Positions 13,397 through 29,590 are shown, counted from the stretch's first letter. The stretch is DNA of 64,000 nucleotides from Hirudinaria manillensis (GCA_034509925.1 CM067534.1:1776501-1840500), one strand, 5' to 3'. Made by a program: numbers and translations. Notes: generated by a model not told the origin, from the letters alone.

Positions 13397-14675
13397 TAAT
13401 CTTTATTATGCTCATGCGACGACTATTATTTATTGATGATATTACCTTGATAATATAATATATTATCGACTATTATAATCCCTTGCCTTCTTCTTTGTGA
13501 AAACTCCGATATATCCTGAATTATTATTTATTTTTCTAAATTTAAACTTTATGCGTGGTATCTTTCTAATGTGGCGCTTCAAGCTAATAATTACAATTAT
13601 AATTTACGCAAGTTTCTTGGACAACGGACCAAAGTTGGGGTCTAATGTAATGTTATATTAAATTTAATGGAATCAAATTGTTGTAATAACAGTCAGAACG
13701 GTAACAGTTACCAGTTATCAACCGGATCTAAGATTAGTTATCGTGAGTGAATCATGAAAGCGTTGAAGGCCGCAACACTGGCTACTAATTTACGATGGTC
13801 TTCGAATGTTCATCAAAAATTCCAGCCAAAATTGGCATACAATCCATGAGCAAACAACATCACCTTTGAAAAGCTTAAATAAATATAGAATCAATTCGAA
13901 CATAATTACCATTGTCTTTACTTATTAATCTATTTGTATAACAAGTACCAGTTAATGATGAAAGGGAAAACTTTAAATTTATATTTATATTTACATTTCG
14001 AATGTTTATTGAAACGCATTAACGATAAATTATGAGCTGGCTTTAACAAGGCTTTAACCCTAACCTTAACCCTAATCCCTTAAACCCCCTGGTTAATTTA
14101 CATTGAATTTGCAAATTTTCAAAGTCTTCAGATAGATCGTTATGAGTATTTTTCATATTTCCGTGAATGAATTGATTAAATGCTAGGCTTAAAAAGATAA
14201 ATCCTGAATTTTAATGAATGCGTTGTGTTATAAAATGCGGTTCCTTTGATCCCAAAGCTCCATATTTTTGAAAAATGAGGTCGAGGTTCTAGAATATCAA
14301 AAGGCTTTTAGTTAAAATAAAGCAAATATTTAAACAAATAATACTCTGTTAATAATACAAGTATTACTTTATTTCACTCTCTTACCAATCAGGTCGGTAT
14401 TGACCTGATATATATTTCACATGAGATTGTAATTTATTTTTAATACTATTAGATAATAACGATCGCCACAAAAACAAACTCCAAATCGTGTTTCTAATTA
14501 GCAATCAACATGATCTTAGAACAACTACAAGACGCTACCAATGGTCATATGACATATCAGCTGATGAGCGAACAATTGATTCATAAAAGGCAATTCTGTA
14601 ATTAACGCTGTCATGTTGTTTTTACAATATCTTGGGTTCAAAATTTTAACCTCCAGTTCCAACTAAGAGTTCGAA
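13397..14675. other. Intergenic with short telomere-like stretch
   Basis: No gene seen. At about 14053-14090 there are a few imperfect units of TAACCC and TAACCT type, the motif of TTAGGG telomeres, but too few and too irregular to be a telomere. The rest is AT-rich flank leading to the second cathepsin gene. Confidence 0.45.
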
Positions 14676-16359
<1,684 letters not shown>

Positions 16360-16456
16360 ACAATCCAGTGCTAAAGGAATATGTTGTCAGACTAAGTCTT
16401 TTGATTAAACAAACGTTTTTCATTGAGGCATCACAATATTATACGTAAAGGTGATT

Positions 16457-16462
16457 AATAAA
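16457..16462 (+). promoter_or_regulatory. Polyadenylation signal of cathepsin copy 2
   Basis: AATAAA about 100 bp after the stop codon of the second cathepsin gene. Confidence 0.55.
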
Positions 16463-17775
16463 GATGACCAACACTCTATTATTTCCTGGGCTACTTGTTG
16501 TGGATTGATTCAAAATTCGATACAGACTATAATGGTCATGGAAGAATTTCTAACATCAGTTGTAACTTATTAGTAAGTTTTATTAGCAGTAAGTTTAGGA
16601 GTTTATCTAAACCTGGAACCTTGCACATCCAATTATCTTTTAAAAATTTGATATTTGAATATCAATATCAGGCGGGTGTATTTTATCGAACGCAACTAAT
16701 GCTGTTTTGAGAACATGGTTTAACCTCACGTAATGAAATTCGCCTGAACATTAAAGTCTGCAAGGACATGAATTTAAAATACAATTTGTGATTTAGACTA
16801 GAAAGGAAAATTACTTCACGACCTTAATGCCTGACCTGTGGAACATTTCAGATGAAGAAACAATATGTTCAAATTCGCTACGTGAAAACGAGTTTTTCAC
16901 ATCATAGAAATTTTGCAAAATGGATCATAAAATGAATGAATTATTATTCTTAAATAAATATAAATTAATAATAATTTAAGTTTATTTATTTGTACATAGG
17001 AATAAAAAAAAAATTATCCAGAGCTAGTTTGCGGTTTAGATGATTATGTCGCATTTGTAAGTACTGTTGTATTCGGTTTATTGAATAATATCCGAATATT
17101 AGTCGGCATCATATATTTAATTCGCTTGGAATGTACTTGGAGTAACAATTCATAGGCCACAATAATAGACTTGCATTTGAAATACTCCAACGTAATGAAT
17201 AACTCCAGAATCAAAATCGATGAAGCAATCAGAAATTCACTCAAAAACATAATCGAACTCAAACGCACACCTGTCTTGAAACTAAAGAAAGTCAATGTAA
17301 TCGAAATCTTTGCTATTTCGCACGGGCATAGCAATGAATATTGACATTCATTGAACCAATTGCTCCATAATTATTTCTGTTTCTAGTAATTACGAATTTC
17401 TTTCTAATTTAATAAGACTTGAAATTATAAGTTCACTTGTAAAATTGAATTTTGCAATCAAATCGAAATAATTGAGCTTTTGAGACATCAATTTAAAAGA
17501 CATTAATATAACGCGTGATTCACAACACTTAGTTAACAGCGAAATAATCGATGATAACGAAATTGAATAATCGTTAACTGGCCTAACTTATGTCCTAACA
17601 TGTACTAACTTAACCTAACTCGTAATTGGTGCTAAGGTGACCTCAAGTTGTTCATGTGATCTATCATTTGATCGTTTCATTAATAAACCGAGGCAGTTCA
17701 AGCATCAAAATATTGTTTGAATTGGTTTTGTACCTGATCGATTCAATTTATTGCAAATTTAAAGATAAGTTTCCG
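16463..17775. other. Intergenic between cathepsin copies 2 and 3
   Basis: No gene I can support. A 96-codon minus-strand frame (17044-17334) has two hydrophobic stretches but no recognised domain, so it is not called. The sequence is AT-rich. The promoter of copy 3 should lie near the right end. Confidence 0.4.
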
Positions 17776-19501
<1,726 letters not shown>

Positions 19502-19547
19502 TTGTTTCAATTCAATTTCAGGTGTCAGCGCAAAATGCTTGGACCGT

Positions 19548-19553
19548 AATAAA
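19548..19553 (+). promoter_or_regulatory. Polyadenylation signal of cathepsin copy 3
   Basis: AATAAA about 47 bp after the stop codon of the third cathepsin gene. Confidence 0.5.
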
Positions 19554-19599
19554 CTTTTCTCTGATGAATATTTGCCCGCAATTTCTTTTTAATTAAGGA

Positions 19600-21245
19600 A
19601 ATTATAAGATAAATATTAGGAAATAATAATAGACTTTAAATTAAATAATTTTAGACTGAGCTAAAAGCAAGGCAAATTTTGAGATAGAATTAATGTAACA
19701 TTTCAAAAAGTTTATAAAAAATATATTTCTGGTCGACATCGCAAAGATGGTCGTGTCATAAACAAAATATAAAAAAAAATCTTAAATTATTTACTCAATC
19801 AATTATTTTTTCCTAAAATTCCATTAAATTTGATTAAAAATTTAAAAATCCAGACATATTCCATCATTTCAAGTTTTCAAGAACATTTTTAAATCCTTGA
19901 TGGAAGCCATTATCGCCGAATGATTTATTCAAAGGCATTATTAACTGGAATAATGGCTGCAGAAAATCTGAAATAATTTACGATTTTTTTAAAAATTATA
20001 TTAATTTTGATTTTAAATTAGCAAATCTAAATACATTCGGTCGCTTCGCCCAATTGTTTTCAAGAACATTTTTTAAAAATCCTAGATTAGCAGTCGTTAC
20101 TGGAAATGATTTATTCATAAGCATCAGTAACTGGAATAATGGCTCAAGAGACCCACGTGTATTTTTTTTATACCAGAGCTTGGGAGATGGAAATATTCAG
20201 GTCTCATGTTTTTGGTCGACTTCGATGTGTGTACTTGTGTGCGCGTGTGTGCGTGCGTGCAAGCGTGCGTGTGTAAAGTATGAAATCATCACAGAAATCA
20301 TTACAGAAATTGCGAATCCTGAGAAATGGACTGAGAAAGTATTTAAACTTTCCTTAGACAAATGCCTTTAAATTATCCTTTTCAAATCAAATCGAGATAC
20401 TAAATTAGTATTGTATTACTATTATAATATTATATAGCAAATGAATATTCATAATTCTTAATAAATTAGACGAGTGCAAAGATGCAACATGTTCTTCTAA
20501 CAAGAATCTTTTTTGAACATCCTCGCAAGAATTAATTGCTGTCATAAATTCAAATGAGTCAAAACAAAAGAACAGGAGTTTGTGTGAATAATTAATTGAT
20601 TGTCGTCGTTGTCATCCTCATCTTCATTGTCATCATCCAAATACTTAATCCGAAGGCGTTGTTGTTCCATTTGATACGTCGATGCCTTCATCAAAGAAAT
20701 GATGATATTAGAGTTCACCAACGACGAAGACGTGTACGAAAGCTGCATGTCATCACTAAATAAACATTGCGAACATTTTCTGGAAGGAAAAATTGAAACT
20801 CAATTTAAACTATTTCTTGTTTGTTTGTTTGTTTTTTTCTTCTTTAAAACACTTTGAATGAATACAAAATGGATACATTCATTTTAAGGGCGGATAGTAA
20901 GCATGGTCTTTTCTTAGATCGCAATTCCATTGATCTTTGGGCTTAGTGTTTGCAACTTTCTTATGTCAGAGTAACGGGTTGGGTTGGGGAGTGGGATGGG
21001 GGCTTTGGAAACGAGAAAATGGAGGGAACTCCGTCCAGTTTTACTAACCTTTGTAAAGTTTAAAGGTTTTTTAAACAGTCATCGACATGGAGATAATTGT
21101 TCATCGGATGCCACAATATTATTAATTATTACTCTATTGAGATTAAGTGGACTTATTGATCTGAGTCCGACTAACGGAATAATTTTCAACTAAACATGTC
21201 ATCATTGGACGCCTGAAAGTACTTCGACGAATATCTGGCAGTGTT
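19600..21245. other. Intergenic with small local duplication
   Basis: No gene is supported. Segments at about 19875-19975 and 20055-20145 resemble each other: both contain TTTTCAAGAACATTTTT, then ATGATTTATTCA, then AACTGGAATAATGGCT. This looks like an old tandem duplication with a spacing near 180 bp. A GT/GC-rich microsatellite lies at about 20226-20275. A minus-strand frame at 20542-20748 ends in an acidic DDDNEDEDDNDD run that comes from triplet repeats, and is not called. Confidence 0.45.
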
Positions 21246-21249
21246 TTGT

Positions 21250-21611
21250 GCTCTGTTTGTGTTATTGTTCTTGTGCTTTGTAGGTGTTGTATTGGTTGTA
21301 CTTTGTATGTATTGTAATGCTTGTGCTTTGTATGTATTGTAATGGTTGTGCTTTGTATGTATTGTAATGCTTGTGCTTTGTATGTATTGTAATGCTTGTG
21401 CTTTGTATGTATTGTAATGGTTGTGCTTTGTATGTGCTGCAATGGTTGTGCTTTGTATGTGTTGTAATGGTTGTGCTTTGTATGTATTGTAATGGTTGTG
21501 CTTTGTATCTTTTGTAATGGTTGTGCTTTGTATCTTTTGTAATGGTTGTGCTTTGTATCTTTTGTAATGGTTGTGCTTTGTATCTTTTGTAATGGTTGTG
21601 CTTTGTATCTT
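21250..21611. repeat. 25-bp minisatellite, about 14 copies
   Basis: Head-to-tail units of 25 bp with the core GGTTGTGCTTTGTAT, then GTATTGTAAT in the left part and CTTTTGTAAT in the right part. The two variants are segregated, showing local spread of a changed unit. Because 25 is not a multiple of three, all three minus frames stay open through the array and produce spurious repeat proteins. The first units on the left are degenerate. Confidence 0.92.
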
Positions 21612-22772
21612 TAATCCAATGCACCGACGAGGAAGCGTTTCACAACCATCCTGCAAAACACGGCGTCCCTCGAGCTTAGAAACATAGAAAAATATGAGCT
21701 TCATGAATATTCATCTTTCATATTTCCAGAGAATAAGCGAAATTATTTTTGAATTTAATTATGACAAGATTTGTAGTTAATAATGGATGATAATATTAAA
21801 ATATAATATATCGTATTCTCACAAATTTTAAAATTTAATAATCCATATTTTTCATCCTCATTTTACGCCTATTTAAAAAATAAAACATTTTTTAAAAAAT
21901 TTTTTTTTGCTTTTCTTTGATATATCTAATAATTTATTTAATATGCCTTAAATTTAAATCAAGAATATTGATTTGAATGGAATTAATTCATTAAATTTAA
22001 ATATAGTTTTAAAGATGTTGGTCCACAAATTTCATAAATGAGAATTTCTTTTTGTTTTTAATAAAAGCTGGAAAATGGTCGTTAAAACCTGGATTTATGG
22101 ATTCAATTTTCACTTCCTGCTAAGCTTTTAAGAACAATCTTCAATTTCATAACAGTCTGATATTATAATACATTGATTTTCTGTTATTAAAAATAATTTA
22201 TAAATATTTTATATTTAATTAAATATAATTATTACTATTAAAATTTAATTCTTTCTCCAAACTTAACTTTACAAATGAATTTAAATTGAAATTTATTTTT
22301 AAACAAATTATTCCGTTTATCATTTTTAAACTTTCTTAAATAACAATCTTTAAAACGTATTATTTATCCAATTACGTTTTTGATTAATTCAATCTTTCTA
22401 GAAAAAAAATTATTAATTTTAATTTTAAGGCGAAAAGAAAGTGTGCCACTCCCTCCGCCTCAGAAGCATTTTGTTCAGAATTTTAAATGAATTTTTGCTT
22501 TTAAACAACTTCTTGGCGATGAAAATTTAAAATTTCAAAACAAATTAGCACAAAAGTTTCTGGAAAGTCTCGCCCAAAAACAAGAATTTTTTTCGTGGAC
22601 AGTAATTTTCTGGTCTCGAAGGTGTATTGGGTGCCGCTGTACACGTACTCATTTCACGTTCAACATTTTGTCGTCAGGTTGTTAGGATCTGATTGCGATT
22701 AAATTGCTCGAAAGTAACGTGAACTGTAAGTCATCTCGCCTGGGAAACCTCTCAATGAATAGAATGGCCTGA
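21612..22772. other. AT-rich intergenic DNA
   Basis: Very AT-rich sequence with no gene, no splice-linked frames and no recognised mobile element. Confidence 0.4.
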
Positions 22773-23306
22773 TTGAGTGAGTGAGTGAGTGAGTGAGTGA
22801 GTGAGTGAGTGAGTGGGTGGGTGGTTGGGTGAGTGAGTGAGTGAGTGAGTGGGTGGGTGGGTGGGTGGGTGAGTGAGTGAGTGAGTGAGTGAGTGAGTGA
22901 GTGAGTGAGTGAGTGAGTGAGTGAGTGAGTGAGTGAGTGAGTGAGTGAGTGAGTGAGTGAGTGAGTGAGTGAGTGAGTGAGTGAGTGAGTGAGTGAGTGG
23001 GTGTGTGTGAGTGAGTGAGTGAGTGAGTGAGTGAGTGAGTGAGTGAGTGAGTGAGTGAGTGAGTGAGTGAGTGAGTGAGTGAGTGAGTGAGTGAGTGAGT
23101 GAGTGAGTGAGTGAGTGAGTGAGTGAGTGAGTGAGTGAGTGAGTGAGTGAGTGAGTGAGTGAGTGAGTGAGTGAGTGAGTGAGTGAGTGAGTGAGTGAGT
23201 GAGTGAGTGAGTGAGTGAGTGAGTGAGTGAGTGAGTGAGTGAGTGAGTGAGTGAGTGAGTGAGTGAGTGAGTGAGTGAGTGAGTGAGTGAGTGAGTGAGT
23301 GAGTGA
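22773..23306. repeat. GAGT tetranucleotide array, about 530 bp
   Basis: Long run of the 4-bp unit GAGT. It is interrupted by GGGT variants at about 22814-22831 and 22850-22871 and by a GTGTGT patch near 23000. The open frame on the opposite strand (repeated Leu-Thr-His-Ser) is a by-product of the repeat. Such arrays are unstable, and the true length may differ between individuals or assemblies. Confidence 0.95.
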
Positions 23307-24943
23307 AAAGGTGGACATTTTAATGAATGACCGGGTTACCGAATGAATGAAGGATGAAATAGTAAGTGGGCGAGTGAGTTGGAGGAATGATGGAGTGCGT
23401 GAGAAATGAAAGCTGTGGATGCATGCTTCGACGTCGGGTGAACCTTGTGAGAACTCGGATATTAAGAAGCTGGAAGCACAGCCGCATCTATCCAATTAAT
23501 GCTGATTAGAACTAAATTAGCACTATTTACTTGTTAATTAAGATCAAATTACAATTTAATTCGAAAATATACAAAGTCGCCTTTTGTACTACAAATTCAA
23601 CAGAAAAGTTTCCTTTATTTTTAAATAGATCAAAATTTAGAAAAATGAATAAAATATTTTTTAAATAATTAAACTTGAATAATTGCAATTAAATCAATTT
23701 AAAATTCTTTCCTCAAAATTGCCTGTCATGATTGTTCCGAGAAAGTTCTTGCTGAATTCGTATTTTCTGCATTTCCTGTCCATGTTCACGAGAGGTGATG
23801 TTGCAATTAAAAATAAAAATTGAAAATATTTATTAATTTAAGTAATTTTATTATCACATACGCTTTACAAATTATATAAAATAAAATTCATTTTAATTAC
23901 AGTTATAATTATATTTCAATGGATATTTTAAAGTATTAAAATCTTTTAAGTAACGATATTACTTAATAAAGAAATGATCAGAGTATAGAGTGCATGGTCT
24001 TAGTATGCATGATAAGAAGATATTATAAATGTACCATTTCAAAATTTTGAATTAAAAATCAATTCAAAAAAAATCATTATTTGTTAAAGGATTTTAAAAT
24101 ATGTTGAATCGCAGTTGCCAATTTATTGCAAATTCTCAAAAAAAAAAAAACAAAACATTTAACTCCAGAACTATAAAGATTTAATCACCAATTAGTTTAA
24201 ATAAATTTACATTTATATTAATTACATAATATTATGTTAATATTTTAATAATAATAATTACTTGGAAGTTCAGACGAAGCTTTGAAATTTTGTGCCATCA
24301 AAGAATTTAAACGAGAAATATTAGCAACGTTTTCCACAGAATCCTTTCTTGGATGCATTGAAGTTAAATAATTTAATTATATTTAAACTAAATAATAGAA
24401 TTTAAAATAAATTAGTTTAAAAAAACAATTGGATTTGCCAATAAATTAGCGATAATAGATGTCATAATATTATAATCAAACGACATTTGTTCAGTTAATG
24501 AGTGAATATTGACATCATAATTGACATTATAACGATGTTAGTGACATTTGCATCCACATTTTCTTGAAATTCCAGGTCATCGTCATCATGACCAACATCG
24601 TTTAAAGTCCTCCACATTCAAACTTTGATATCATTATCATCAACGTCATAATTAACATATCGGTAAAACAAGGATCGCAAATTATTATTAATAAATTTCC
24701 TGAAATTATTCTTCGAAAGAAATTATTAATTTATATATCTTTGGAAAATAAATCGCGATTTTCTGGAAATATATTTTTAATTGGAGAAATTATCAAATGC
24801 ATATTTTTTTATAAACCGAAGCATTTTCGAACGAATTCATTTAAATGCTTTCATGAATTATTAATTGTCCAAGAATTTCACATGCGAACGTAAATGCAAG
24901 CAGAAGTATTTTATACTAAATATTTGGAAAATGTAAACAAAGA
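23307..24943. other. AT-rich intergenic DNA
   Basis: No gene, mobile element or regulatory signal recognised. Many short direct words of ATTTAAA type occur, but no ordered repeat. Confidence 0.4.
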
Positions 24944-27750
24944 TATTATTATTATTATTATTATTTTTCAAAACTTTTATTCAGCCCGGATTACGTCCGT
25001 AAAACCATCATGACAATCGGAGAACCTCATCGGTGTCTTTAGAGTCCTCAGACGGGCTCGGGAAAACCCATGGACTGTATTAGCAGTAGCCTAAATATAA
25101 TATTATAAATTAGATAAAGTACATTCAAATAAATGTTCTTCTCGGCCTTCTTCTTTTCCTTGCTTTCCAAGCGTTTGCTCTGAATGTTCTCCATATTCTA
25201 TGGGTTTCTATCAGAGTTTTAATTGATGTCCACGTTAGGAACCGCTTAGAAATGCCCAGCTTCTTCCACGAGGTCCAAGTTTCCATGGCGATTGCTCCTC
25301 TCCAATTGATAATGTAGGCTGTGGCAATCGCCTCCATTTTGCCCTTGCCCTGCTTTGGGCTGTTTGCCTTCATCCAGCGATGAATGTCCGTGGTGTTATA
25401 TTTGTTTGTCTTGCTTTGGTGGACTCTGTCTAGGTCCACGTTATCGGACACCACGGCCACGTCACAAATTATGTAACGTTCATCGCTCCACGCACAAAGA
25501 TCGGGGATTCTGGTCCCGCTGACGGTTGGAATACGAGGCTCTCTTGTTGTTGAGTACCCCATCTGTGTCAAGACCGTCTCAAGCATCTTCGCTATACAGT
25601 CGTGCCTTGCATGGCGGGGCCCGTCGGTACTTGGACACTTTTGGATAATGTGGGCGAGAGATTCCATCTCCCCACATCTGGCTGCGCAGGCTGTGTTGAA
25701 CAGGGGTGTTTTTCTGGAAGCCCGCAATCTGTTGAAAAGTGTTGCTGAGCGGACTTTGACACAGCTTATGTATTGGGTGGATGACAATCTGTTGATGCCA
25801 TCCACCAGCCATTCACTTGGGGCTATTGCTTCCGGGAATCTCATCAGCCCGTGTCCGTCGACCGTTTTATAAAGTTCCCTCGCGGTTGATAGTCCACGAG
25901 GAACGTTCGGCTCATGTTTTTCTTTTGGCCTCCCAAATCTTTTGACTTCGCTGGCGATCATTGTGTTTTCGCGCAATGCATCCATCAGGAAGTTGTCGTT
26001 GCTCTCTTTGGCCTGCTGTAGAACTTTTGTCATTCTACGTATTCTAATTTCCGGAATCCATCGACGCAGTTGAAGGATTCCCATTCCTCCCATTTTGATC
26101 GGGGCATGAAAGAATGCATTTGGGGTGTCTTTTGGCAGCAGGAGCCATTTTCGAACAGACCTCCTTATTGCGACATCAGCAGAATTCAAGGACTTGAGGC
26201 TGATCGCTTCGAAGGTGAAGAAGTGAACGAGACTAGGGAGAAGATGAGTTCTTAGGATATACACTCTCTGGCATGGCACGAGCGGAGCCCGCGAAATCAA
26301 GTGAAGGCCTTTTTGAATTGCATTCGAGGTCCGATTCGAACTCCTAAATACTTATAGGTGTCAACTATGGAGAGTGCCCTGATATCCTTATCTTGCAGTG
26401 TCATGTATGGCTCTGGGTTGACGATCCATTGTCTTTTACGAGTGATGACCTCAGTTCTCATCGAGGCACACTTGGATGCGTTCATGATGAGTCCAACTTT
26501 GGCCATCGACACCTCCAGTTGTCGCAACACCACTTTCATTCCAACATCTGTGCTGGACAGTAAAAGAAGGTCGTCCGCAAAGGCGATGTAGTTACATTTT
26601 TCGGAGGATTTACCTCCTCCCGTAACCCCGATTGATCTGTCAATGTCACTGACAACCATGTCAATGACAGCGTTGAATAACATCGGGGACATGGGGTCGC
26701 CTTGCCTTACTCCCCTGCCGACCTGTATGGATCTGCTGAGATCCTTTCCCATCCTGATGTGGACCTGACAATTACTGTACATTTCTGACAAATATCTTGT
26801 TAACAGGGGTGGTGCGCCGAATCGTGAGGCTGCCCTGATGATCGATTCGTGGGAAACGGAATCGAACGCCTTAGACACGTCTACAAATGTCACGTTCAGC
26901 TTCTTTCTGTCTTGTCTACTTTGGGCGACAAGAGCCTTTACAAGCCAGATGTTGTCGGCCAAACCGTCGCCTGATTGGAACGCCTTCTGTCTCGATGATA
27001 GTGGCCAATATACGGACATACGTTTGTTAATCAATCGATGGAAGAGGCGACTCATGAGCGGACTCACAGTGATTGGTCTGAATTCACTTGGATCGGATGT
27101 TCCTCTCACCTTTGGAATAAAGCTGACGACGCCAACTTTGAAGGGAGATGGTGGCAGGCCCGTCAATAACCAGAGGGACATGTGCACAGCAAAGTCGATT
27201 GGTTTGATGTTTTCCAAGTGTTTCCTTTTCACTCCATCCAGACCAGGAGCACCGTCTTTAAGACCTCGCAGAGCCATTTTTACTTCAGTGCAGCTGACGG
27301 GAGCCTCAAAATCATGACAAATACCGCAAACTGGAACCACCGATCTATCGTCTGTAATTGACTTTTGGGAAAATATTGGTTCCCAAAACTGGAGCAGTTG
27401 TTCGTGTGGTATGGGTTTAACTTCCTCGTTATATTCTTCATTCAAAACCGAACGAGCTCCTGAAGATCTATTCTTCCTTGGACCTTTGCTTGTTTCATCT
27501 TTCTGTCTTCCCTTCTTATCTCCTTCTTGGATGGTCTGATCTTCGTTGTCCGAAATGGTCTGGTCTGATTTCCCGCTTTACTTTTGTCAGATGCAACATA
27601 GGAAGTAGTCTCGACCTTCGGAGGCCGCTTTTCATATCTGTCAGCTCCCTTCTTTCCACTGTGCACTTTCAAACTCTCCATCCACTGTATGTATTCCTTG
27701 TCTATCAAACGGCGCTTTGAGTCGATGTCAACAACTTTTTGTTTGTGTTA
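24944..27750 (-). mobile_element. R2-like LINE with restriction-like endonuclease, frameshifted
   Basis: Minus-strand non-LTR element with a single-ORF layout: reverse transcriptase first, then a zinc knuckle and a restriction-like endonuclease at the C-terminus. RT is in the frame at 26297-27445, with DVSKAFDSVSHES, GVRQGDPMSPMLF and the catalytic YIAFADDLLLLS. The second part (25125-26300) carries the knuckle CAARCGEMESLAHIIQKC (C-x3-C-x7-H-x4-C) and the nuclease-like RIPDLCAW and ICDVAVVSD pair. Two frameshifts are visible: one near 27443 joins the N-terminal part (27442-27740) to the RT, and one near 26298 joins the RT to the C-terminal part. The N-terminal DNA-binding zinc fingers are missing, so it is 5'-truncated. 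The 3' UTR ends in an AAT triplet tail (24944-24965). Clade placement near R2/NeSL is inference. Confidence 0.88.
25125..27740 (-). pseudogene. Broken R2-like RT/endonuclease ORF
   Basis: Coding remnant of the element above: about 88 residues of N-terminal linker (27442-27708), a 382-residue RT part, and a 391-residue C-terminal part with the zinc knuckle and nuclease. The parts are in different frames, each change being about one base. Codon use is more GC-rich than in neighbouring host exons, as expected of a mobile element. The domains are complete from RT onward, so the break is recent on an evolutionary scale. No protein is expected from this copy. Confidence 0.85.
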
Positions 27751-29557
27751 AAAACATTAAATTCAACATTTATAGATGAATATATTTCTCAATAATTTTA
27801 TATATTCATGAATGCCTATCTTATCAATTATTTATCGGGATTGGCCTTACAGAGTTATTAATAATGCACATATTATTAACATTAATTCCTTAAACCAAAC
27901 AATGACATTCATTTTTTTCATTATTTAAAATTATTCTCTAAAAATGATTTTTAAAAGCTATAAAATTAAGCTATTGAATGAGACTAATTTTCTCAATTGT
28001 TGAATGCATTCTGTCTCTCTCTCTAAAGTCTCCGTGTTTGGCAATTACTTACCAATTGCAATTTATTTTTAAAATTAAATATTAATAATACTTATTTAAT
28101 TTATTTAATAAATAAGTAATATTTATTAACAGCTTATAAAATTTATATACATATATAAATATATAATAATATATATAATTAAATATATATATATATATTA
28201 AAATATATATTAAAAATATATATTAAATTTTCGGTTTTCAACGATAATTTAGAATTTATTTCTCCAAGTTGCAAGTTGTTCAAAATCTTTTTCAAATGAA
28301 TTCTTCGAAATGAATTCATTCACTTTCACGTGCTTGTGAATTGCAAGTGAATTGATGGTGCATGGAGTGACAAACGACATAAGATCTTCTTTTACGCCTT
28401 TGTTCGACTGACAAATGTTTCTGCATCGTGTTGCATTTTCGGGGGGAAAAACAAAAACTAAAAAATATCACCTGTTGAGAATTACTCAGGTGCGAATTGG
28501 AATTTCCGTGAAACTATTTTCAGTCCACGTTTTGAACGGAATTGTTAGTCGCATCAAATGCATAGAAGCGACACATTAAGAAGTTAAAAGAAAATACAAT
28601 ATATAGTATTTTGACATCATAACCATAACCATATAATTGCTTTATAATGTACTCACTTATGCGGTTACAATGTTTTTTAAGTCTTTTATTGAAAACAATT
28701 TTCTAACTCTGAATAAAACATCAGTGGGTGACAGTGATCAGAAGAACTTTATATGAAACTTCATGATCATGATGATGATGATGATGATGATCATCATCAT
28801 AATCACCGGCTATTAAATGCACGGCATCGCCTTTGCAGGCACACAGGCACATACATCCGAGTGCACAAACGCACGTTCGGAGGTGAATAAAATCTTTACG
28901 TGGAGGCTCCTATTTCATGTTCTTCAGTTCACATCATTAACAACATCCAAGTTGCTCACGGATTGCATGCCCCCTTGAAATATTTCTCCTAATGCTTCCT
29001 TACTTCCAAATAATGTCATCATCGTCTTCATCATCCTCGTCGTCGTCGTCATCATCACCATCGTCGTCGTCGTCGTCATCAACTACTGCGAGATCCAATG
29101 GATCACCAGAGCAATATGCTTTCCTAAAAAAAAGGAGGTTTCTATTTTTATGTTAATACAAACGTTGATGCGGCTGTTTACAAACCCAACTTTCAATGAC
29201 GTCACGAAATTGTTTTATAATTAAGTTAGTTATTATTATTATTATTATTATTTATTAATAATATTATTATTACTATTTCTTATTATTATTATTATTTCTT
29301 ATTATTATTTCTTCTTCTTATTATTATTTCTTCTTCTTCTTATTATTATTATTATTATTAACGTCGCCGTCACCCTCACCATACCATAGACATCATTTTT
29401 TGTTAACCTCGTCACCAATGGCATCAAAAACGTGTCATTTGTGCATGTAAAGCAGATTAATTTGTTTCTGCGTTCAATTTCTGCCATTCGGGAAAAAGGC
29501 ATTTCTCCTTCAATCATCTTGCTAATGAACTAATTACGATGATGATGATGATGATGA
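27751..29557. other. Intergenic with triplet repeats
   Basis: No gene seen. Contains TA-rich DNA (28145-28225), GAT triplets (28766-28800), CATCGT-type triplets (29018-29080) and long ATT/CTT triplet runs (29226-29360). Confidence 0.5.
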
Positions 29558-29590
29558 TAATAATAATAATAATAATAATAAATAATAATA
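29558..29590. repeat. TAA array at 5' border of Dong-like LINE
   Basis: A run of TAA triplets directly preceding the non-repetitive 5' end of the LINE, continuous with a GAT array to its left. A matching TAA run follows the 3' end of the element at 33811, so this is the likely target repeat. Confidence 0.8.

Noticed and set aside
17044..17334. 96-codon minus-strand frame with hydrophobic segments
   Set aside because: No domain, no paralogue and no convincing splice partners or start context; left unresolved.
20542..20748. Minus-strand frame with an acidic Asp/Glu run
   Set aside because: The acidic run comes from GAT/GAC/GAG triplets that are common throughout this genome; no supporting exon was found.
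21250..21611. Possible CRISPR array
   Set aside because: Units are directly adjoining with no unique spacers, and the genome is eukaryotic; it is a minisatellite.
21186..21704. Overlapping minus-strand frames with Thr-Lys-His-Asn-His-Tyr repeats
   Set aside because: All three frames stay open through the 25-bp minisatellite, so openness says nothing about coding.
22752..23495. 247-codon minus-strand frame with repeated Leu-Thr-His-Ser
   Set aside because: It is created entirely by the GAGT tetranucleotide array; the flanking residues show no domain.
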